DNA of 64,000 bases from Chrysoperla carnea (lineage: Eukaryota > Arthropoda > Insecta > Neuroptera > Chrysopidae). The stretch lies in NCBI RefSeq assembly GCF_905475395.1, contig NC_058342.1:34492140-34556139 (forward strand), read 5' to 3'. Under the pieces are notes generated by a model. That model saw only the letters and a list, made by a program, of their open reading frames with translations. It ran no database searches and was not told where the DNA came from. The position numbers were made by a program, and so were the translations under genes. Shown here piece after piece: positions 55,861 to 64,000 of the stretch. How positions within the stretch are numbered: position 1 is the first letter of the stretch; each line of letters opens with the position of its first letter.

Positions 55861-55885
55861 GTATTTTTTTCAATTCTCTTTAATT

Positions 55886-55897
55886 AAAATTTTAGTT
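55886..55897. repeat. Right copy of 12-bp direct repeat flanking the palindromic array
   Basis: Exact second copy of AAAATTTTAGTT (see 53429-53440). Confidence 0.6.
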
Positions 55898-57290
55898 GAT
55901 TGCATATCTGTGCATTGGTAATTTTGAAGTCTTAATTTAAGAAATCAAATACTTGTTTTATTGTTTAAAGAATTAAATATTAAAGCTACTTTAACTTTAT
56001 GAATTAATTGTATTATTAGTTTAAAAAGGACATAGTTCTTAATTAAGTAGTCAACCCAATATGTGCGGACATTACGTGTGGTTTGATCAGGATATTTATT
56101 ATGACATAACATATTAAAATTTCCTTGTTCTTAAATGATCTCTATTCTTCTGATAACTTTGGACAAAAAATATAAATTGACAAATTGTAAATTATTTTCA
56201 AAATATTCTCAAAATTCTTGGCAAGCTGAATCGATTTGAAAGTTTTAGTTTCCTGGAATCGTTTTAAATTGTAGCACATTTTTTGGGTTGACCTCCCAAG
56301 CAGCAAACAAATTATTAATTGCGATAAGGAACAAATTTTTGGTAGTGCAAAAAGATAATTACTTCCAACCTTCAACACACAAGTTTGAAAAAGCAAAGCA
56401 CCCTAAGGTTTGATAACCCCAAGCGAAATTTAAAAACAACAAAAAAAATTTACTTTCATTTAAAAATTTCAATCAGGAAATCAATTTTAAGAAAACAAAA
56501 AATTGTTAACAAATTAACAAATTCAATGCAAAATCATTCCATGACATCTGTTACAAGATTGCTGTTGAATTCAAGGTCAAATCGTTGTGTTATGTGTTAA
56601 CATATGTTTATATTTTTTGAGAGTACATTGGACTAAACTAACCCTCCCTACATTATACACCAGCCATAGCCACAACGTTAGCCGTCCGTCATTCTATATT
56701 TTATTTCACTAGTCATAGAAAGAGAACAAAGATATTCGAATTATGTAAGAACAATATTAATGGATAATCTAAACACAGTATTAGACACTATTTTTTATGA
56801 TTTTTTTATTTTTAATGAATTCTTAAAATGTAGTAATTACTGAACAGTGTGGTTAAGAAAAATGTTCCTTCTCTAAAAAAATGTTTTCAATTTCAAATGA
56901 ATTATTTTTTGTTATGATGTAAAGAAAAAAATACAGTGCGACTCACCTACTAAACGTAAAAATATTAAATGAAAATTTGCGATTTAGTACATGAGCCTCA
57001 TTGTAATTTTCACGTGGCTTCAATTGAATTAATGTAAGACACATTAAATATATTCGAAAACCTTAAAATTATTTGAAATTTAAACACAGTTGCCATCTAT
57101 TGAATTGTTACACAAAAAATAAGGTATTATCGTTAGTAAAAAATAAATCATGAAAAGCACATTTTTCTTTTAAAATATTAAACTTAAAAATCGTAATTTT
57201 TAAAATCTATATCACGTGACCTGAAACGCGAGCAAACCCTACTGTGATGTCATATTGGTATGAACCATAGACCATCAGTTAGTTCAGTGT
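55898..57290. other. Non-genic region
   Basis: AT-rich, with only short ORFs lacking family resemblance. No repeat of note found. Confidence 0.45.
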
Positions 57291-57291
57291 A

Positions 57292-57561
57292 GACAGCTGG
57301 GTATAATATATCCATAGATAATCAGTATTTATATTTATTATAATCAGATGTCTATGAATATATCTGTCAAAATTATTTGTGTTATTTCGTATAATATCGA
57401 TATTACGTCATCAAATTGGATGCCCGCGTTTTTGATAGTTTAAAAAAGGTTTAAAATTTAAGTTTTTGGCAAAAAAGTTTGTGTATTGTTCCGAAATAAA
57501 TTTTTGGTGGCTTTTTATTAGCAAAATCAACATTTTGAAGTACTTTTTCAAAAATAGTGGA
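57292..57561 (-). repeat. Dispersed repeat, inverted partner of 46467-46757
   Basis: Landmarks 'gtagacagctgg', 'gacgtcatcaaattggatg-type' and 'aaagtttgtgtattgttccg' are the inverse of those in the 46.5-kb copy. Confidence 0.75.
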
Positions 57562-58324
57562 ATACCCTAGAACTCTCAGCACCATCTAATGAAAATTTAT
57601 AAAAACTTAGAAATGAATTCAATATATTCTAAACACAGTATTAGAATATATTTTTTGTGTTTAAATATCAGCAGCAACCACCATTCCCCCCACCCCTTTG
57701 TGCAAAAGCATTTATTTTCGGAGGAACTATTAAATTGAATTGATTCATTTTGTGAGATTTTATTTTGAAACGAATCAATTCCTGAATTATGATTGAAGTA
57801 AAAAGTTTTATTGAGATAGGTCAGAAAACAATAATAGAAAAGTTCGCACCATTAAAATTCAATCTCGAACACACAGAAAAATAATAACATGAATATCATA
57901 TTTGAAATAGTATGCGTTGTTGAATATATAGTGTTGATGGTCTCCACCATCCCCCCCCCCCTGCCCATATATAACCCACATTCACTCACTCCCCTATATA
58001 ATCCATATACATATACATACAATATCTTGCATCATATAATATTCGATAAGGAACTGACATACATTTTTATGTAAAAATCCTAACCGTGTGATGGTGATTC
58101 GCGCACATCGTTGATAGGTGATAAGCGCCATGGCAAGTTTAGATTTGTGGTTGAAATTATTTGTACCTTGATGAATTTTGCTATAGCTTCATTTATTTGG
58201 TTAATTATCTCTCAAAGTAGGCCTCAGATCGAAAATTGGTAAAGAAGTTTTTTCTTCGTCTTGATGAGCTTATTCTGTAGGCCAACGTTCTGCAGTCAAT
58301 AACAGAACACCCTGTATTTGTAAT

Positions 58325-58705
58325 ATATATGAAGGTATACTAAGTTTAGTCTCAAGTTTGCAACGCTGAAAAATATTGATGCTACGAACAAAATTTTGGT
58401 ATAGATGTTCTTAAATTCACCTAACGAGTCCATTTATGGTTGTTTGTCTGTACGCCTGTCTGTCGATAATTAAAAAAACGAAAAGAGATATCAAGCTGAA
58501 ATTTGTATGGCGTGCTCAGGACGTAAAAAGTGAGGTCAAGTTCGTAAATGAGCAACATGGGTCAATTGGATCTAGAAATACTTTTGAAATTTTCGAAAAC
58601 CAAATAAATGGCGCCATAATTGTGTTGGTTTTTTTAAACCCTTCTAAAATACAAACACTTTCAATACATGGTGTTTTTTAACAGTTAATTCAGTCAATTG
58701 TTTTT
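58325..58705. repeat. Dispersed repeat copy with end of TIR-element family
   Basis: The left part matches 2811-2945 ('atattgatgctacgaacaaa'). The middle matches the inverse of 37500-37560 ('tgaggtcaagttcgtaaatg'). The right end ('cagttaattcagtcaattgt') matches the inner arm of the 36529-37408 element. It is a composite of neighbouring pieces of one larger family. Confidence 0.6.
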
Positions 58706-59213
58706 ATTTATTTAAATAATTCAATACTAAGCCGCCATTGCATTGTACTTGATGTTGACATTTATTTTTACATAATAATGGAGGTCAGCTCTTAGACTAA
58801 CATTAACATAGTCATAGTCAGAGTCAGAACACAGTACACATCTAACAAATTCCACAATGTTATGATTGTAATATAATGAGGATCGGTTCGATGATTTCCA
58901 ACATATATATTTGTATGACTACTAGAAACTAGAAACTAGATTAAATTCATTCAAATGGAACGAATCAAATCCTAACTGTATTCAGTTTTTTTTTTATTAT
59001 TCTTAGTCTAACGTTGGCAATACTGTGTTAGAATTATTGTGCTACTATTCGATCTAGAATCAGGCGTAGTATTTGACGTAGTCATTTCAGAACGAAATAA
59101 AACAAATACGACAATTTTCATAGCCAGATATATAGTCGCATGTTTTTATGAACTGGACTATAATAACGGACATTATACCTTAAATTAACAGTAGCAGTAT
59201 AATAATAGCAATA

Positions 59214-59545
59214 CGGTACCTCTAAGATCAATTCTGTCGCGATATTCATGTTCAGCGATTCCAAAACCCCCCCGAGCAAAGAGTTTAGATTGATTATATG
59301 ACGAATTTCTCGAAAACTCCAGGAGGCCACGAAGATACCGATATAACAAGTACCTCTGAGACCAATCCTGTCAAGATATTCGTGTTCAGCGACCCCAAAA
59401 ATCCTTGTGTAACGAATTTTAAACGATTATACAACAAATTTCCCGAAAATTTTACTAGGGGACGAGGAACTGTTTATTTTGAGCACCAGGTACCTCTGAG
59501 ACCAATTCTGTCACGACAATCGTGCTTAGCGACCCCAAAAACACC
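59214..59545. repeat. ~137-bp tandem repeat, three units
   Basis: GTACCTCTGAGACCAATTCT-type starts at about 59215, 59350 and 59490, followed by 'gttcagcgaccccaaaaa' and 'attatac-acaaatttc'. Units are diverged; the first has a C-rich interruption. Confidence 0.75.
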
Positions 59546-59589
59546 CATGTAATAAGTTTGAAATCATTTTCATCAATATTAACCGAATC

Positions 59590-59690
59590 CTGACGCTCTA
59601 ACGAATCGAATGCCGAAAAGCGCATTCAAGTCCGACTAACTGCTTAAATTTTTCGAACTGTATGCCTTCGTTTCTTCGTCTATAAATCAA
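59590..59690 (-). repeat. Inverted copy of the interior of the 36.5-37.4 kb element
   Basis: 'tccgactaactgcttaaatt' and 'cctgacgctctaacgaat' are inverse to 'aatttaagcagttagtcgga' and 'attcgttagagcgtcag' at about 37108-37155. It directly follows the 137-bp array. Confidence 0.7.
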
Positions 59691-60324
59691 AGTTCATCAT
59701 CAAAGCTGATGATTTAAACTTTCTTTGGCGTTAGTATTACCTTAAAGAGTTTGCTTTGAATTTTCCAGCCGTTTTTAATTGACTGTCAAATACTCCGTTT
59801 GACCCTAGATATATATAATGTGGTTATATATAACGTGAAATGTTTTTCACAAATTAATATAATCACAATCATTTATATAAATTTCTTTAACGCCAATATA
59901 ATAATGATGTTACCATTAGTTCTTCAATCAATGTTTGTATATAAAGACGAGAATACACATGCTAGTCAAAGTGATTTATATTACAAAGTGTAAATTTGTG
60001 AATTTTCAGATTCAGTAGACACGTGGGTAGGTTTAGGAAGACTAAAAAGAAAGGATTAAATAAAAGTGCAACGAAAGAGGCAAATTTTTGACCGAAGGAC
60101 CTCCGGGTAAGAAGGCCCAAGTAAATTCACGAAGGCTAACAAAGAAGTGGGAAAGTAGAGGGAAAGAGGAAGAAACTAGACAAATTTTGAGGTAATCCGT
60201 TGAGAAACTCTGATAGATTTACGAAGACTTAAAAACCTACAAAAGACACAACCACTGATAAAATTTGCGACAGGCCCGGCACTGATCAACATATTTAATA
60301 CCGTTTGTTTTGATGCGTTCAGAA

Positions 60325-60408
60325 AAAATACAGTGCATATCACATTTGAGCTGTAAAAATACTGAAAGAAATTTTACAGCTACAAATGTGATAAACACCA
60401 TATTTTTC
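60325..60408. ncRNA. Strong pre-miRNA-like hairpin
   Basis: The 5' arm ATCACATTTGAGCTGTAAAA pairs with the 3' arm TTTTACAGCTACAAATGTGA + T with a single bulged base, giving about 20 near-continuous pairs. Outer arms (GAAAAAATACAGTG and CACCATATTTTTC) extend it imperfectly to about 35 nt per side. The loop is about 9 nt. Dimensions (84 nt) suit a Dicer substrate on either strand. No miRNA family is recognised; a short MITE is the main alternative. Confidence 0.5.
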
Positions 60409-61171
60409 AATATTTTTATGACATATGTTGGTGCGTCTGTTTGTAATCGTGTACATTCTCAATTACTTCAATCGATTGTGGGTCAAATTCACACAATTTA
60501 TTTCTCTTGTACCAAGACAAACGTTTTTTTAGTAGGTTTATGAAAATTTTTATCTAGAAATATTTATGATCCTTAAACTTTATTAAAATTAATTTTATGT
60601 TTTGTTATCTACATCTTATGATTAAATGATTAGAAACTTTTATTTAATCGATTTATAACTTAGTGGAAAAAAGTCTTATTAGATCTTTTTAATAAAACGG
60701 AGCGGGCGGCTAACGGCTAGTAAATGTATATAATATTACGGAAACAAGGACTATTGAAAAATGATTGTTGTTTGGTATAGAAATGAACTAAGGTATTATT
60801 TATTAGTTGAGTTAATGCTAGTTATGAACATTGAATGGCAACGTCAGGATACATCAACGCAACGTAACTTTTACGTTATTTTAAACGACAAACTATACTA
60901 TCTCTATCTTTATTTAACAACAAATGTACTCTTATACTCTATAAGTCTATATCCACTTTTTTATTTTTTATTATTTATCAAATAATATCGTCTTTCAGTC
61001 TTCACAACCACTTTTCTAGTACAATATGCTTCAGAATAAATGTGCAATAAATTAACATTACTAAAAAGCTTTTGTCCATTAAGAATAAATCGAATTGAGC
61101 ATCTTAAGATTCATCATGATAACAAAATAGATAACAAAACACAAAATTATTTGAGGTGATTTTAAAAAAGT

Positions 61172-61422
61172 TTTGGTTTATTGTACGGTACATACAAACC
61201 AAATACATGCTTTGTAGACAAGTAATGACTTATTTTTGGCTTTACAATACCAAGCAACTACAAAAATATATAATATATTGTGTGCAAGTGATGCTTATAA
61301 ATTTTATAATATAGATATCGCTCTTCAATCATCAATACTCTAACTATAGTCGTCTCTGTTTAAAAAGTTTATAAAGGTTTATTGAAATTCCTAGTATTAT
61401 CCAATCCTTCTTAAGAAGATAC
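61172..61422 (-). repeat. Dispersed repeat, inverted partner of 50690-51222
   Basis: Contains 'gtgcaagtgatgcttataaa', 'ctaactatagtcgtctc' and 'ttcctagtattatccaatcc', inverse to the 50.7-51.2 kb copy but lacking about 300 bp of it. Confidence 0.65.
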
Positions 61423-61424
61423 TT

Positions 61425-63100
61425 TAAAGTTAGTTCGAACTAATTTTTGGAAGCCACTGTATTTTGCCTTGGAAATAGACATTTCCATCGAATCAATTTA
61501 TATAGAAAATATTCTTTTCTCCGATGAATCCTTATTCAAAACCAAAATGAAATTAGAAAAAAAAATACATGTAGAAAATTGTTTTTCTAAGAACAATAAT
61601 TACACTCGAACAAACTTCACCTTTCATTCATTGTTATTGCCAACATAACAAAACAAATTATTCATAGAACTGAAAGCACTGTGTCGATTCATAGAACTGA
61701 AAGCGTTCTGTGTACGAATGAAACTTATTAAAAAAAAAAAGCTCCCGAGCAATAGCGCTTCATCATTAAGGTTATATTTCCCTTTCGCTAACTGGATTTT
61801 ATTGAAATGGATTTTTTACAATGAAAAAAAATTAAAATAATGACAACCTGATTCCGAAGTTGGCCGTTCCATGTTGAAATAAAGTAAAAATACTTTCAAA
61901 CAATTTCCTAATGATTGGAACAAGTACAGCTTAATATTTGTATTTACAATAGAAAAGTATTGAATTTAAAATATGAATTCATTGATACAAAATCATTGAA
62001 GTTAAATAAACAAAATAATTAATTCTATGAAAGAGATTGATTTCTGTTTAAAGTCATGCATTTTATTGATGGAAAATAAAATTGTACTTAGTTGGAATAT
62101 ATAATCGTGGAAATGAAGTGAATCGATGAATTAAAAGAAAAGTTCTTTGCGTTTGCTTTAAATAGAGAATTAGATTTAGTACGAAAACATATCTTTCATG
62201 TCTAATCCATATGTGATTGAGACAACTTCATGAAGATTGTTGTTACCAGTTAACAGAGAGTTTAAAATAAACATATTGATCATTTTTATAACATAATTAT
62301 TGACTTTCGCTAAATTAAATATGTCTATATTTTCGGGGAAGTTTTGATTTGAAAAAATCTGCATCGAATTTTGATTGAAGTTCATATTTTCTATGTCCAG
62401 TGATGCAAAATTATTCTAACTCAATGAATAGAAAAAATAAATATTCGATAATATATTATACGCTCTTTTGATCATGAAAATCTTTTTTTTCCTTCGTATC
62501 TATTCGAGTTCAATTTGTTCTCGATATGACAGTCTTTCAGTAAATATAATTAAATTTTATTCAAGCGAATATGTAAATCAGTAGAAACATATCTTCGCTT
62601 CCGTTCTCACTTCATTTAAGGATTAATAAAAGTAATTGCTCTCAGTAACACAATAGATATGGAGAAAAACTAATTTTCTTTCAATCAATGTGCTATGAAT
62701 CATCATTGAGCAAAAATATCAGGCTTTTTACAAAAATGGAGAATTGTTTATTTCCAAATAAAAAAAAAAAAAGAAGAAGATATTATAGATAAGTTAATTG
62801 TTTAAATACCTTGTATAGACAGTGTTGATTGAAATACCTTGTATTAACAGTGAGTGTCGTGTACTGTGTCCAAAAAAGCAGTTTTCCTCTAAACTACAGA
62901 AATATGTCGCTTCTTTTGTAAAAACCATTTATCTACTAAAGCAACTCTCAATACCAAATTTTAGCCCATTTGAATTAAAGGGGTTGCTGGAGATGCCTAA
63001 AAAAAGCAGGAAAAACTTTCAGAGAAAATTTTAAATCCATAAAAAAAATAAAAATAAAAGTAACCTCTCTTTGCTGATCATCAAAAGAGTATATAATGTT
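61425..63100. other. Non-genic region
   Basis: A direct repeat 'ttcatagaactgaaagc' occurs at about 61661 and 61689. Two 'gaaataccttgtat/atac agtgttgat' pieces at 62800-62850 derive from the arm of the TIR-element family. No gene recognised. Confidence 0.45.
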
Positions 63101-63117
63101 TAAAAATTCAGTTCGAA

Positions 63118-64000
63118 GAGGTTGTATTGTAAGTTGTTGAGAGCAAAGATTGCACACTTTTTTTTTCAGAAATTTCTGATATATTTCTGAAAGCAGAAAA
63201 GGCTGAAAAAAAAACTGTGCAATATTTATTTATCCATACAGGAAATTCAGGAATATTTCTGAAACCCGAAGTTCCTGAAAAAAAAACTGTGAAATTGTTT
63301 TTTATCCATTTAATTGAATGAATATTATTTTTTCAACGTCGATTTGTGTAGAAGCCGCCAAAATCCTGAAATAATCTTTAAAAATTTAGTTAAAAAAGAT
63401 TGTATTGAAAATTGTTGAGGGTAAAGATCGCACACTTGATTTTTCTGGTGCAACAGGGAATAATTATGGAACCCTGCGGCAGAAGAAAAACCAAACTGTG
63501 AAATATTTATTTATCCATACAGGAAATTCAGGAATATTTCTGAAACCCGAAGTTCCTGAAAAAAAACTGTGAAATTGTTTTTTATCCATTTAATTGAATG
63601 AATATTATTTTTGCAACGTCGTTTAGTGTAGAAGCCGCCAAAATCCTGAAATAATCTTTAAAAATTTAGTTAAAATAGATTGTATTGTTAATTGTTGAGG
63701 GTAAAGATCGCACACTTGATTTTTCTGGTGCAACAGGGAATAATTATGGAACCCTGCTGCAACTGAAAAACCAAACTGTGAAATATTTATTTATCCATAC
63801 AGGAAATTCAGGAATATTTCTGAAACCCGAAGTTCCTGAAAAAAAAACTGTGTAATTGTTTTTTATCCATTTAATTGAATGAATATTATTTTTGCAACGT
63901 CGTTTTGTGTAGAAGCCGCCAAAATCCTAAAATAGTTTTTAAAAATTTAGTTAAAAAAGATTGTATTGTAAATTGTTGAGGGCAAAGATCGCACACTTTA
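63118..64000. repeat. ~280-bp tandem repeat running off the window
   Basis: 'aaagatcgcacactt' recurs at about 63145, 63424, 63703 and 63984, so the period is about 280 bp. Units 2 and 3 are near-identical; unit 1 differs in its first third. Each has small inverted pairs (TTCAGGAA/TTCCTGAA), and units 2 and 3 also TGCAACAGGG/CCCTGC-GCA. The array continues past 64000. Confidence 0.85.

Larger units (their letters stand above)
53441..55885. repeat. Palindromic array of ~297-bp units with tRNA-like genes
   Basis: Four units run in one direction (53441-54623) and then four and a half in the other (54624-55885). Spacing between tRNA-like copies is 297-298 bp and the units are almost identical; the first has one extra T in a T run. 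The switch at 54623/54624 is abrupt. The arms can pair over about 1.09 kb around a ~89-nt loop (54535-54623). Confidence 0.95.

Noticed and set aside
53585-55873. Seven nearly identical ORFs of 72-85 codons (beginning MKKIHSNQDSNPDF)
   Set aside because: They are translations of the strand antisense to the tRNA-like copies and spacer; repetition reflects the DNA repeat, not a protein family.
53441-55885. Mitochondrial tRNA cluster or nuclear mitochondrial insert
   Set aside because: No mitochondrial protein or rRNA sequence around; the units are identical copies of one tRNA-like sequence with nuclear Pol III boxes.
60310-60543. 77-codon ORF as a small secreted or membrane protein
   Set aside because: Its first third is the hairpin at 60325-60408; no signal peptide or family pattern convincing enough to call.

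Overview
This is a strongly AT-rich nuclear segment from an animal, most likely an insect. Spliceosomal introns with GT..AG borders interrupt every recognisable gene. The protein set (a Smad4/Medea, an SLC35F6-type transporter, a PHF7/G2E3-type PHD/RING protein) and many non-LTR retrotransposon tails and foldback MITEs fit an insect. I cannot name the species.

Layout. 1-3552: AT-rich intergenic DNA. 3553-6200 (+): six-exon SLC35F6-like membrane transporter. 8131-16293 (+): eleven-exon Medea (Smad4), the co-Smad of BMP/TGF-beta signalling, with intact MH1 and MH2 domains. 16294-24316: intergenic, with several foldback elements and a tRNA-Arg-like sequence. 24317-29244 (-): seven-exon PHF7/G2E3-like zinc-finger protein, whose introns carry an ~80-bp tandem repeat, a foldback element and retrotransposon debris. 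From 29.3 kb to the end I find no host protein gene. That half is repeat DNA: tandem arrays, foldback elements, LINE 3' ends and inverted copies of dispersed families.

The three genes are unrelated in function and are simply neighbours. The notable content is structural. (i) A ~2.45-kb palindrome (53441-55885) holds eight full and one partial copies of a tRNA-like gene with intact Pol III boxes and T-run terminators, bounded by a 12-bp direct repeat. (ii) A ~190-bp satellite (39.9-42.8 kb) has a hairpin in each of about 15 units, and several units differ by paired changes in both arms. (iii) Two more hairpin-bearing tandem arrays lie at 29.7-30.9 kb and 38.3-39.1 kb. (iv) Several single-copy pre-miRNA-like hairpins occur, the best at 60325-60408. 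Together they suggest a small-RNA or Pol III-rich accessory region, but this is inference from sequence symmetry alone. Exon joins were made by hand from reading frame, splice sites and family similarity.
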